A stretch of 64,000 nt of DNA, from positions 2,666,001-2,730,000 of the forward strand of contig JACONQ010000003.1 in the NCBI GenBank assembly GCA_014281115.1, written 5' to 3'. This document shows, piece after piece, positions 45,632-57,338 of the stretch (positions are counted from its first letter, which is position 1; the number at the start of each line of letters is the position of its first letter). Under the pieces are notes generated by a model, which was given only the letters and a program-made list of their open reading frames with translations, did not search any database and had not been told where the DNA came from. Both the position numbers and the translations under genes were made by a program. Source of the DNA: Laburnicola sp. R22_1. Lineage: Eukaryota; Ascomycota; Dothideomycetes; Pleosporales; Didymosphaeriaceae.

Positions 45632-47625
45632 AAGCTTTCTTTCTTTAAAGGACCTTAACCCTAAGGTTGCTAGAGAAATTTTCCTAAATAGGCTAGCTAA
45701 GCTCGCTTAACTATCCTATTTTAGACTAGCGTACCTTTATAAGTTTACTTCCAGCTCTGCTACTCTATTACCTCTTCTTTCTACTCTCCCTATATCGCTA
45801 CTTATTTTAGCGTAAGTACCCTTTAGAATAGGCGCTCCTAGCAGGCTCTAACCAGGATAATCTAGGGTGATCTAGGCCCCTTCTAGGCCAAAACACCCCT
45901 AATTTAGAGTTTTCTTAGGCCTGTGGGGGGTCCCCCCATACCTATCTAGGCTTGTTTAGAGCTAACAACGCTTAACAGTCCGCTTTAACGTTGCCTAATC
46001 CCTTTTTTCGACCCATTCGACCTCCTCAGAATAGCCTTGGCCCTAGTCAAGCCTAATCTAGGCCTATCTAGGCCTATCTTATCCTTATTAAGATGTCTAG
46101 TACTTTGCAAAGATTAAAGAAAACAGCCTAGGATAATATACTTATTATAATAAACCCCTATATAACTTGCCTCTAGAGTCTAGTGGACGAGCTCTATAAT
46201 AATAAAGTTAAGGAAGTTTATTCTTGCTAGTTCTTCTAAGAGGACTATAGAGCTCTACAGGATCGCAAGACCTATATCTCAGATGGCGTTATTAACCCTA
46301 GCCAGGATAATCTTATACTTAAGTGCGTTAAGTGCGCTAACGCTAGTTGGGATTATTTCTAGGTGAGTAGGAGCAACCTAGGCATATCTAGGCCTCTTTA
46401 GGGTTCTTAAGGGCCCCCTAATGTGTTTAGGTTCCCTAGCGTCTTGTCTCTAAGCTCTAGGCCGCCATAAAGCTCATCCTCTTAGATTCTAGCAGCCTTT
46501 ATCTCACTAAGGCCGAATTGGACATAAGGGCGTTAAAGGAGATTCCTAAGGTCCCTAAGAGTTCTGAGGCCCCCCAGCCTATCTTGCCTTCTGTTAAGAA
46601 GGCTTCTATCTAGTTGCGGAAGGTCTTTAAGGATATCTAAATATAAGTTTCTCCTATCTAGGCCTATTAAGGCCTCCTAAGGCTAATTTTGGGGTAGCTG
46701 TACTAAGGATAAGTACGCTGGCAATAAGGACACTTTACTACACTTTGGCTAGGCTAACTTTCCTATTAATAGCTTTCTTCTCCTTAGGCTTACTAAGAAG
46801 GAGAAAGCTAAGGCTAAGAAGAATTAGAAGCGTTTAGTGGATAATAATATAGGCGGTCTTGTAGGTACCCTACGTAAGTAGACTAGAAGTAGAGGTAAGA
46901 TAGTGGGTAATATTAATCTCTCTACTATTAAGATAATCTAAACTTCCTAAGCCCTATCTAGAGTAATCTAGGCTAACTAATATTAGGCTCGCTTAAGTGC
47001 GCTTAAGGACGCGTTAGACTTTCTAGTTAAGAGGGTGCGGCTAGGTTCTAAGGCTTTAGAGCGTGCAAAGAGGGATTTCGAGTTATTATGGCAGTAGGTG
47101 CGCACCTGGGATTAGGATCCTTAGGCTTTCTAGGCCTGTTTGGCCCTTTCTGGCGTTTTTCTAGTCTAAGATACCCCCCTTTTAGCGTTTGCTGCCTCCC
47201 TTTAGCTTTTAGGAGGGGCTAAGGGCCTTATTTAGCCTTGTTTATGGGTCTAGAGAAGTAGCTTCGGTCTAGTTTGGCCTTAATTAGGCTTGTTTATAGT
47301 TGGCTCCCTGGTTTATAGATCTTAGACGCTAATTAGTTTAGGTTTATAGTAGAAAAGCTTTTTTATACTTTGCTTTTATAATCCTTTATATTATATGTTT
47401 ATAATAGTATTTTTGCCTATTTTACAACACTATTACTTCTCAGAGTCCGCGATTACGTACTATTGCTTGCCTGTCTACCTACTAGGGCTAGTCTAGGCTA
47501 ATCTAGGCCTTTTTGGGGTTATCTCTACCCCTTCTTGTTTTAAAGGGCGACCCTGGCCTCTGTGTGGCCTGTGGGCCTCTTTTAGGGCCTGTCTTTACCT
47601 CTAATGGGTTTGCGTCCTCCGCGAA
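45632..47625 (+). pseudogene. antisense-oriented coding-like region between chromodomain and 3' LTR
   Basis: Plus-strand 46,080-46,370 reads protein-like (YISDGVINPSQDN, ILKCVKCANASWDYF), antisense to pol. It is followed by a donor-like GTGAGTAGG at 46,358 and further Ala/Lys-rich coding-like stretches at about 46,780-47,110 (LGSKALERAKRDFELLW). TCTAGGC-type motifs are scattered throughout. No family recognised. It could be an accessory antisense gene of the retroelement, a captured host fragment, or chance in a G/C-richer, less mutated stretch. Confidence 0.4.
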
Positions 47626-47629
47626 GCCT

Positions 47630-50600
47630 GTGCGCTTAAAGAAAGCCTTTATTGCTGTCTTAGAAATGTCTTTTACTAGTAACTATTAGTTTTCTTTATT
47701 ACTATACTCTTTCCACTTTACTTTATATAGCCACCTACTGTTTTCTCTTATTCTACCCTTAATCTATTTAACTAGGTATATGTCTAGACCTGTTTGTAGT
47801 ACTATAACCTTAGAGGGAGTTTACTTCCGCTATATAAGTCTCTCTAAGACTAATCGCTCTAGTAGGCACACGTAGACCACTAAGTGGATCTAGAAGTTCT
47901 TAGGTAGGCTTAGTTTGTATGCCTAATCCCCTACTTAGTGTAGAACTTTATAGGGACCCTAGTACTTATAGTCTAGCTTTTTTTTTAGTCTTAACAGGGC
48001 TAGGTTCTATATATTAAGGTAGACTATATCTTCTATAGTAAACTCTACTAGTTTGTGCTTAGAGTTGTATGCCTTTGCCTAGTAAGCCTAGGCTTTTATT
48101 ATAGTTTCTCGTATAACAGCCCTTATCTAGGCCATTCTAGTTATGTTAGCGATAGCCTAAGGTGCGTTACCCCTTAATTAGAGTTCTTTAGCCACACTAG
48201 TAGTTGGCAGATTATATTTATACATAGCCTCTATAGAGCTATATACGCTGTTGTTATATAAGTATTCTACCTCTAATAGTAATAAGGCCTAATTATTCTG
48301 CTTATAATTATAAAAGACTTGTAGGTACTACTCTAGCGTCTAGTTCTGTCTCTTAGTCTGCCTATCTATCTGCGGGTAAAAGGCAGTTAAAAGTAGTCAT
48401 TTTAACCCTAAGCACTGCGCAAAGGTGCTCTAGTATTCTAATATAAATAGGCTACTCCTATCTATTACTATTAATCTTAGGGGACTATAAAGCTATATAA
48501 CCTCCTACTAAAAAATCTTAGCCAGCTTTACTATAGTTATATCCTTGCAAATAGCTATATAGTGGGCTATCTTACTAAAGCAATCTACAATTACTAGTAT
48601 ACTATTCTACTTATAGTTACGTATTCTACTCTTAGGGAGGTCTATAATTATGTCTATTATTATATCTTGCTAGGGATCTATTAGGATTAGTAAGCTATTA
48701 AGTTAGCCATACTATATATGTCTAGTAAGCTTAACTCTTACATAGGCCTTATAAGTTAGGACGTAATTCTTAACAAACTAATAGGCCCCAGGCCACTAGA
48801 ACTTTCTCTAGACAATATTAAGTGTCCTTACAAAACCAAAATAACCTGCTAGTAGATTATTATAATAGCGTCTTAAGATCTTAATTCTAATATTGGCTAG
48901 CACGTACAGGCGACTATTAAACTAGAGTAGATAACCCTTAATTAGGCTTTACCGCTCTATCTATAGTGGGCAATCCTCTATGGGGTGCGAGAAACTCGCC
49001 CTTACCCTAACCGCTATTAGGTTACTTATTATCTCTTTAGAGATGGCTTAAAGCAAGGGGTTCTTAAATTTCCCTTATTACGTATTCTCTAGAGTAGGTC
49101 TTTTCCTAGGTCGCGTAATCCGCATGGTGGCTGCCAGCCTAGGCTCTTCTAGTCTCTTCTAGGGTGTTTTAGCTCCCCTAAGCTTTAGCTTACTTTAAAG
49201 CTCTCTAAGCAGTCTTCCTTAGAAACTATCTATTCTATTAGGCCTTTCCGCTCCTTCTAACTTATAGTTAGGCCTCCTTAAGGATCTGTCTACTAGGTTT
49301 ATCTTTCCTAGGTAGTGTCTAATCTCAAAATTAAATAAGGCGAGCTATTTAGCCTATTAGGCCTAGCGTTAGGTTAGGACTTTAGTTATTATAAACCCCT
49401 ATAGGTTAGTATAATCTATTAGGAGCTTTACCTACTCTATAGTGCCTTCTAAGTAGTACCTCTAGTGTTTAAAGGCTTCTACTATTATAAGCAGCTCTTT
49501 ATTATGCGTATTATAATTACGCTTAGCCTGGCTTATCTTACGCAAATAGAAGGCAACTAGGTGCCATTATTCCTTTTCTTAGGGCCCTAGGTATAGTTAA
49601 CTTAAGATGCTAGATATTGCGTATCTAGAGGCGTTAGTCTCCACTCTTAAGGGCAATTTAGGATTAAAATAGGCTAGTAAGGGCCTACTAGTAAAGCTTT
49701 GCTTTAGTTGCTTAAACGTAGCCTAAGCCTTACTTAATAGGGTAATAGGTACTAATTTCTCCTTATATTATTAGTAACTACTATAGGCTAACCCTTCTAG
49801 TTGCTAGGTAAGTATGTGCAGGGGGCTTACAGCCCTTAAAAACTCTTTAATAAATCTTTAGTAGTAATTAGCAAAGCCTAGGAAAATTCTTATATTCTAT
49901 ACTAACTTAGGCTCTGGCCACTTCTATATACTTTTAACTCTGTCTCCTTCTATATATACACCCTCTGGGCTTACTATAAACTCTAGGTAGCCTACATCTT
50001 AAGTGTAAAACTTACACTTAGAGAGTTTATCGTATAGCTTATACTAAATAAGCCAATCTAGCACTATCTTTATATGTTTAACGTGTTTCTCCTCACTCTA
50101 GAAATATATAAGAATGTTATCTAAGTATATAATACAATAGATATTAAGTAAGTCTAATAGCGCACTATTAATATAGCTCTAAAACACTATAGAAGTGTTA
50201 GTTAACCTAAAGGGCATTACTATATACTTATAGTAGCCATATCTAGTCTAAAATACTATCTTCTATTTATCGCCTGCCTTAATTTGTATATAGTAATAGG
50301 CGTTTCTTAGGTCTAATTTAGTATATGTAATAGCGGATTCTAGCTAGTTTAGTAACTTTTAGATTAGTAGGAGTAGGTAATAGTTTTTTATAGTTATTAT
50401 GTTTAGTCTATAGTAATCTACGCATAATTATAATTCCCTATTCTTCTTCTTTGCAAAAAGAATTAGTGCTCCTACTTCTAATTTTAAGTGGCGTATCTAG
50501 CCTCTTTTAAGGTTCCTCTTAATATACTTCTTTAAGACCTATGCCTTCGGCGCTAATAGGCTATAGAGCGGTCTAAAGGGTACCTTCTTGCCTGCCTTAA

Positions 50601-51300
50601 TATTAATAGACATCTCGTAAGGCCTATAGTCCGCTAGTAGGGCAGCGTCCGCTTCTAAGAAGGCTTCTTCGAACCTTCCTTAGTAAACCTTAGGTAGAAT
50701 AGTCTCGTTTGGACTAGATTGGCCTAGACTAACTTTATATATAACAAAATAGTTATTATTAATATTCTTAGTAGTATTCGCAAATTATTGTGGCCCCTTT
50801 ATAGCGACCTTTTAGAATTTGCGCTTACTATTATTAAATCGCAATATATAAGTGGTAAAGTTAGGTAGTAGGTTCTATTTAGTTAACTAGGGTATCCCTA
50901 GTACTATGTTAAACCCTTTAATATCCCCTATAATAAATTTATCTAACCTAGCCTAGGTTTGCCTATGGCTGTCTATTATTGCATAGGCCAGCTTAGTCTG
51001 ACCTTAAACCTCTAATTTAACTCTGTTTAGGGCCTTATAAGTCTAGTTTACATTCGCTTTTAGTTAGACTATAACCCTCTTTGCCTTCCTAGTACTAACA
51101 AAATTAGTCTCTATACTATAGTCTACTAGGGCCCTCACTTTAAAGAAGCCCACTACTATTTAGATAATTTCTTCTAGGGTAATTAGAGACCCTCTAGCCT
51201 TGTAGGAGCCTCTTGCCTCTAAGGCAGCTATAGTAAGTAATCTTTGTCTCTTCGTGTATATAATAGAGCCTATTAGTCTAAGGAATAGATAACCTAAAGC
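47630..51300 (-). pseudogene. chromovirus pol: protease?, RT, RNase H, integrase, chromodomain
   Basis: Read on the minus strand, RT runs from about 50,650 to 49,900, with MSINIKAGKKVPFRPLYSL, LCVDYR, then SAITYTKLDLRNAYYYI and GYYKYIVMPF. The active-site box IYLDNILIY (50,123-50,115) has Asn for the second Asp. RNase H lies at about 49,800-49,300. The integrase core lies at about 48,700-48,250, with DIIIDLPKSR, NSILVIVDCFSKIAHYI and TAFYPQIDRQTKRQNQ (catalytic Glu read as Lys). The C-terminus carries a chromodomain (RWLYKVKWKEYSNKEN, about 47,750-47,640). Stops are TAG/TAA at Gln/Trp positions. Chromodomain integrases steer insertion to heterochromatin, fitting this gene-poor location. Confidence 0.9.
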
Positions 51301-52086
51301 TTATTTTTATCTACCTCTATCTTTTACTTTAGGCAATTATCTTTATAGTGCTCTTACTTATAATAGTAGAAATAGTTATTCTTTTTCTAGTCTAGTAGTA
51401 ATTGTGTCTTATAACACTTATTCAATTTCTTATATTATAGGTTATAGCGCCTCTAGCCTAGTCTAGTATTATTTAATCTAGATTATTTCTGGCTAGTTAT
51501 GCCTCGCCTATTGTCCTCTTAGGCCTCCTTATTGTTATCCTTTTACTTTCGCTTGCCTAGCTTTGGCCCTTAGATAACCCACTAGTGTTAGTTAGCCATC
51601 TCCTCTAGCTAGATAAGGCTAGTCTACTACTGTGGTTACTATTAGAGCCTTTCTACTACTTAACTATCTAGAGCGAAGAAGAAATCGCTAATATGCTAAT
51701 TATTATAATTATCTAAGATATAATTAGAGTTAGTCTCTTCCTACTAATTCTTAAGATAGTTTAGAAGTTTAGTTAGGGTCTAATAACCCTACTTTACATT
51801 CTTAATACGCTAATAAGCCTCTTATTCTCTTTTCTAGCTCGATTCTAGAGTGTCTACTATAGTATACTTTATTAGTTTTTATATTACCTTATACTTGCGT
51901 TTACGCTTAGAGATTTTCTAGACTACTCTATTTTAGAAATTGTGTTATATATTTCTAAGATAGTAGTGTGTAAACCTTATCTAGACTAGATTAGTGCTAA
52001 GGGCTAGTGCGTATTAAATATAATCTTCGCAGCCTCTTGCCTAGACGTTTAGTTCCTTCTAGCCTCTTCCTTTAAGCTAGCTAATA

Positions 52087-53851
52087 CGTAAGCTGGCCAC
52101 TTGGATAAGCTGGCCACCCTACTAAAACGCGACACCTACACAAAACATACAATTTCTTAGCAACGCTACTTACAATTACTATTAACTATACATAGATTTA
52201 AGCGCTGCAGCTGCTATAGCTATATTAGCTATTTCTAAGGTGCTTAATATAGTAAATCTATGTGGTTAAGCTACTAAAGCCTTAGCTACGCGTATAGACT
52301 CCCTAATACTCTTTACCTCTGCAAAGCGTTAATTTAGGTCTACTTAAACGCGCTTACGCTAACGCTAAGAGGTAGATATCTCTAGCTACTACTTAAGTTA
52401 TCTTTTCTCTACTTCTAGACCTGCAGCTCTAGTATTTATAGCTGCTAGAGTCTTACCTACTTTTTATAGGAGTAGCTAGATTGTATAACCTAGATTCTTA
52501 ACGCTCTAAACGCTGCGCTGCGCTATATAGAGATCGCGAGGACCCTAAGAAGTAGAGAGAAAGCTCTAGAGCTACTGTTAAGACTGCTGCTAACATGTAG
52601 GCGAGTAGGTCTTTAAGAAACCTGCGACAAGCTAAGCACGTAATTAATATTAAATGGGCAGATACTAGATGCCTACTAGCCAGCTCGAATTACACGCTCT
52701 GTAAAGCCTTTCTTCCTAGCTTAATAATAGTAGGTAATAAAGCACTCCTTCTTAATAGGCATAGCGTTATTAAGTAATGCGAGCTTCTGGATCTAACGTC
52801 TGTAACTAGACTTAATTATAGAAAAAGAAGCGAGATCTAGAGGCTATAGAATATGTAAGGTGTGCGTAGGTAGATATAGGAGCTGTATATAATACAGTCT
52901 ATAGAGTTATAAAAAGTCTATATTAATATAACTACTATGACTATTAAGTATTAGAAGCCTATACTAGTTATTAGATACAGCCGTCTTAGATATAAATATA
53001 TACTACAGCCACTCTACACCTATTACTTTTAACGTCCATCTGTTCTTAGAGGTTGTATAGATCTAGTTAGGTACGTAGGATAAGAAGAACTATATTGTCT
53101 ATAGGCTCTGGCCCTTAAAGATAACTACGCAGCGTAGCTTCTATCCTGTTGCAGATACACACTTAATTATAGAGACCCACTTATAATTCTCTAGAGATTG
53201 TATATAAGTCTTCTTTTTCTAACTACTAGAGAGTACTCTAGTGTTAGTACATACCCCTAAAGCAACGCTAGTCTTATCTATATTGTATATATTCTCTGCC
53301 TATATATTAAGCTGCTATTCAGTCTGCTTATAGAGCTCTAGGAACGCGCGTAGCTACTCTAGTGTTACTATACTAGCTCTCTAAGCCTCTAGCTTTCTGC
53401 CAACTATAGAGGCAACGCGTGGCTAGCGCTAGAGGAAGTGTGAGAGCTAGAGCTTGCTAACAGGCTGGTTGTCGCCATTTATACGCAGAATTTAATTTGC
53501 CATTTCTTAAGCGCGAGCGTGCGAGGGAGGGCAGGCGCGTGCGTCTTCTTTAAGAATCTAGTCTACTAGAAAGTCCTTCTGTAGAGGAGTTAGACGCTGC
53601 TAGTGTTAGTGACTAACGCGTTAGTTTTATACGCTATTAATACGCATTAATAGGGTTAATTAAGGAACACTATATATAGTAGCTAGAGCGTAATAACTAG
53701 AATAAATGCCTGTATTAAAATCCCTAATAGCTAATTATATAGTATGCTTATAAGCGTCTATATTAATAAGTGTTGTGGAGAGATATAGCGTGTTTTGTAT
53801 AGGTATCGCGTTTTGGTGGAGTGGCCAGCTTACCTAGGTGGCTAGCTTACG
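52087..53851 (-). mobile_element. pogo-type DNA transposon nested in the chromovirus gag
   Basis: A 1765-bp element with inverted ends of about 62 bp (CGTAAGCTGGCCAC..., ending near AAAACGCG and ACAAAACA), flanked by TA at 52085-52086 and 53852-53853. The TIR itself contains AAGCTGGCCAC twice, spaced 16 bp apart. It is a family distinct from elements A and B. Confidence 0.88.
52150..53790 (-). pseudogene. pogo-type (HTH-Psq/CENP-B, DDE_1) transposase relic
   Basis: The N-terminal Psq-like HTH is visible at about 53,780-53,650 (AIRDFNTGIYSSYYALATIYSVP), and the CENP-B-type HTH at about 53,515-53,400 (ANxILRINGDNQPVSKL). The DDE core runs from about 53,300. IYNIDKTSVALGVC keeps the first Asp but has Lys for the usual Glu. 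CVSATGQKLRCVVIFKGQSLQT follows. LLIFNSHSSYI has Asn for the second Asp, and LQPLDLASF keeps the third. Stops sit at Gln/Trp positions. The start codon is uncertain; a Met at 53513 is internal to the HTH. Confidence 0.85.
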
Positions 53852-54510
53852 TATCGGCTAGCTTAAATTAGAGAGGCTCTAGCGGTTTTAGTAGTTATAG
53901 GTCTAAGCTAGCTACTATTATTTAGGGTGGGACAATAGGCGCGATGCTAGTCCTTAGGGACTTCCTCCTATTCTTCTTACTTAGTCGCTTGCTCTTTTGT
54001 CTACCCTTCTTACGTAGAGAGGAGTCCTTTTTAGGACTACTAGGCTCTTCTAATAAGTTGCTGCTATTATTAGAGTCGTTTATATTCTCTTTAATAGTTT
54101 CGAGTGTTAGTTACCTACTCTTACTCTTATCCTTCTTTGTCGCGGCTTTGGCGTTGCTTGCAAGGGTTAAGGTTCTTTATTTATTATTATTAGGTTTTAT
54201 TTTAACCTATAGAATCTTAAGTTAGTCCTATAAGACTTTAATAGTCTCGTGCTTCTTTACAATTTTAATTTCTCGCTTAAGTTTCTCTTCCTAATATTAT
54301 ATCTAAGCTTCTTTATCACTTAAGACTATTTGTCCTTTATCTGTGCTAGTTTGGCCTAGTCTAGGATCCTTAATGCTGGCGTAAGGTTGCTCCTCGCTAG
54401 TTACTATCGCTCCGCTTAGGCTAGCTATAAAGGCTAGGTGTTAGCTTTAATAGACGTCGCTTATCTTAGAATAATAAGATATAAGGTAGTAAGAAATTAT
54501 ATTATAAAAT

Positions 54511-54683
54511 TGTAGGTATAATGCTTAATCTATTAATTCACTACTAAGGCGATCCCTTAAAAAAAGGAAAGTAGGTCTAAAGGCTACAAGGCCTAAGAAG
54601 AAAACTCTAACCTAGCCAAGGCTAATCTAGGCCAGTCTAGGGAAACTAGGGGGTTACGCTGCCACAGGGGACGCGTTATAATA
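54511..54683 (-). repeat. 5' LTR of the chromovirus
   Basis: 173 bp, direct repeat of 45459-45631, starting TGTAGGTATAAT. Confidence 0.9.
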
Positions 54684-54719
54684 GCTATAGTTATAGATAG
54701 TACTCTTTTAGCTTCTTAG

Positions 54720-54868
54720 TGTGGAAAAACCTAGTTCTAATTAAGACTTAGTAGAAAGATAGATTAAGTTATATGTGCTAGAAGAAAGAAACCGCCTATT
54801 AAATTCTTAAGAGCTAGTTAGGCACCGGCTTACCACGTGACCTGTGTAGTAGAGTTTATTCCATCACA
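54720..54868 (-). repeat. 3' LTR of Gypsy copy B
   Basis: 149 bp, starting TGTGGAAAAACC and ending CCATCACA, the least mutated 3' tip of the three LTRs of this family. Confidence 0.9.
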
Positions 54869-56979
54869 TACCTTCCTACCTATAGAAGCTTAGCCCCATT
54901 AAGCTTTATGCTAAACACTCTTTTAGAAAATACTCTAAATGTTTTACAGCGCCTCCTACTAGTAAGTAGAAGTTAGGCTCGCCTCTAATAGTAAGATTCG
55001 CTAATTACCTAGCTTTGTGTAACCTTAAACAATAGCCCACAAACGCCCACCTATTTTTATTACTAACCTACCTATTCTACTTACTCTTCGCACTCTTACA
55101 ATTTTCCTATAGTTTAGCTTCTTATCCTCCTAAACCCTAAACTATTCTTAAGCCTTTACTTAGCCTGCCTTATTATGCCTTCCTGTCTTTAGATCGACTA
55201 TGCCCTAGGCGCCTACGCATCTGGCCGCCTTAGTTCTAGTGACGGCGGTAGCGGCGACAAGCCTCCTTATTAAGGCGACAATAGTGCGGGTTCTAGTAGT
55301 TTTGACCTCCCACTCTATAGTCTCTTAGGCTAACCCCTGGGAAGTGATTCCCCTCTTAGATACTTATATTAGCTTTAATGTTATAGCCTAAGTTTTTACA
55401 GCCCTTAGGCAGAGCACTAATAATAATAATAATCTGCCTTATAGTTTGCAGCCCTGGGTGGATAGTTAAGATAACTTTACACTTTAGTTAGACTATAACC
55501 CTAATAAACTTATAATTAACGCTTCACTCTTTTACTTTCTCTATTATAGTTAGAAAGCGCGACAATACAACTCTAAGGACAAGCGAGTTACTTTCTACTA
55601 GGCCCAATAGTCTAAATTATTAAATAACAAAGGCCCTTATCCTATATACCTACTAAGCCTATTCGTCGCTGCTACCTAAGGACGTATTAACTTTACCTAT
55701 TCTCCTATTATAGGCAATAACACTCTGTTCTATAATAGGCGCCTGCTAGCGCAGCGTTAGTACTTTTAGTTTGCTAATAATAATATAGAACTGCTGTTTA
55801 GCGGCGTATGCATAGCCTGCTACATCTATAATAAAAGCGCCCTATACTCTTTTGTTCTAGGTATGCTACGCTATCTCTCTCTTTATGGGCGTATACCCTA
55901 CATGCCTCTTAAGTTAACTATTAAACAGGCCTTTATCCTTTACTTTCTAATCCTTTTTCTATGCGTTAAGCATGCATTATAAACCTCGATGCTTAGACCT
56001 AAGTAATACTTAGCTCCTTAGAAGTAACGTCTATATTTAAGGGCCTCACAATTAGCGATGACCTCGAATTCCTGCCTTAGTTAACCCCTAACTCTCTAAT
56101 TCTACACCCTTTGGCTTCGCCCTTAGACACTATTTGTTTAGCTTCTTCCTAATCTTCTTCTCGCGCAAGCTTCACTACTGCGCATACCCATGCTCCTAAC
56201 TAGTCCAGAGTACCTACTCGCCAGGCTACTTTAGAGATAGGCCTATTAGCTTCTTAGATAGTTTTAGCACTACTTCTAGTCCTCGCCTATTATACAACTA
56301 TAATTTATGCATCCTAAGGAAGAGGAAGAGCTCTAAGAAGACATTGGGCACGCTTTGACTATTAGCCTAATGGTCCTTCTTCTCCCTATAATACTAATGC
56401 AGAGAATAAAGCCTAGACTTAAGTTTCCTAGGAGTTGCAGCGCTCCCTAGAGCGGGACTTCTTCTAGAGGCTGTCGCAGGATCCCTAAGTTTAGGCTAGA
56501 GTTGCTTAGGCTTATAGGTTCTATAACAAGTGTAAGGAGGAAAAGGAGTAGAAAAAGAGTAGCAGTTCTAGCCTATAGCTTGCTAGTAACAGCTACAAAA
56601 GTCCCTTTTTACCCGAGGGCTACTTAGGCTTTAGATAGCTTATTAGTACTTAAATATATTTCTTATTTCTGCTATACTCTACTCCTTTCCTTATAATGCC
56701 ATGTCTTTCTATCCGCACCTATAAGCCGTTTGCTTTTTAATAACTGTCTATAAGTGCCTAATTCACCCTTAGAGTTTCTCGCTAGTAGTAACGTAGTCGC
56801 ACTTTCCTTAAAGGGTACTACTACCTATTACTAGTCTAGAAGCGGCGTTTGCGCACACGCCTTACCTACTATAACCTAATAGAGCCTTATGGCCGCTTAG
56901 AGTATATAACCTACCCTTTGTGTCCTCCTACTTTCCTTCTTATCCTACTATTCCAATTCTCCTGCCTAATAGTCTTAAC

Positions 56980-56984
56980 CTTCT
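56980..56984 (+). repeat. target-site duplication CTTCT, left of Copia
   Basis: Matches 62516-62520. The uninterrupted site in copy A reads TTAACCTTCTCCTTAAC at about 30,710. Confidence 0.92.
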
Positions 56985-57302
56985 TGTCAGATATCAGGTC
57001 ACTGGAAATCACTGTAATTTCACTATAAAATCCAGTAGTCACGTGCGTCCGATCACATGGTCTCCTTATAACAACAGTTAGTGTAACTTACAGTGATTTC
57101 ACTGTGAGATCACTATGAAATACACAAAGGAGACTGGCGTACTACTGTTACACTACTCCGCACTATTACTAGTGCGTCTTAGCGCTAGATAGATATTGCG
57201 TACGATAGCTGAGCTTCTCTGATAGAGATCACTCGACAATCAATTCATTATCAAATCCATCACTTTCATCTCATCTTATTAAAGATACTTACGTATCTGA
57301 CA
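56985..57302 (+). repeat. 5' LTR of Copia
   Basis: 318 bp, TGTCAGATATC...TATCTGACA. Differs from the 3' LTR at 15 positions by my count, all transitions. Confidence 0.95.
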
Positions 57303-57338
57303 ATTAAGAGTCTCACTGCCTTAATTAAACTAAAAATT

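Larger units (their letters stand above)
51301..54400 (-). pseudogene. chromovirus gag relic, split by the pogo insertion
   Basis: The zinc-knuckle position at about 51,390-51,340 reads YYYKxEHYKDNC, where the expected first Cys residues are Tyr, a TGY to TAY change. The N-terminal part continues across the nested element (52,087-53,851) into 53,855-54,230, a Lys/Ser-rich region (KKDSSLRKKGRQKSKRL). The open plus-strand frame 53944-54225 is its antisense shadow. Start codon not determined. Confidence 0.6.
45459..54683 (-). mobile_element. 9.2-kb Gypsy chromovirus with nested pogo element (dead)
   Basis: Direct 173-bp LTRs at 45459-45631 and 54511-54683 begin TATGGGTACAAT / TGTAGGTATAAT and end ATAACA / ATAATA. 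Pol is on the minus strand, so 54511-54683 is the 5' LTR. Order on that strand is gag (split by the pogo element at 52087-53851), CCHC knuckle, protease/RT/RNase H, integrase, chromodomain, about 2 kb of extra sequence, then the 3' LTR. No matching target duplication was found (AAGAT on one side, GCTAT on the other). The element may therefore have recombined with another copy, or the duplication has been mutated away. Confidence 0.87.

Noticed and set aside
53944..54225. 93-codon Leu-rich plus-strand frame resembling a membrane protein
   Set aside because: Antisense of a Lys/Arg/Ser-rich gag region; the Leu richness comes from complementary codons.
45459..54683. Target duplication for the chromovirus
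   Set aside because: AAGAT on the left and GCTAT on the right do not match; I did not force one.
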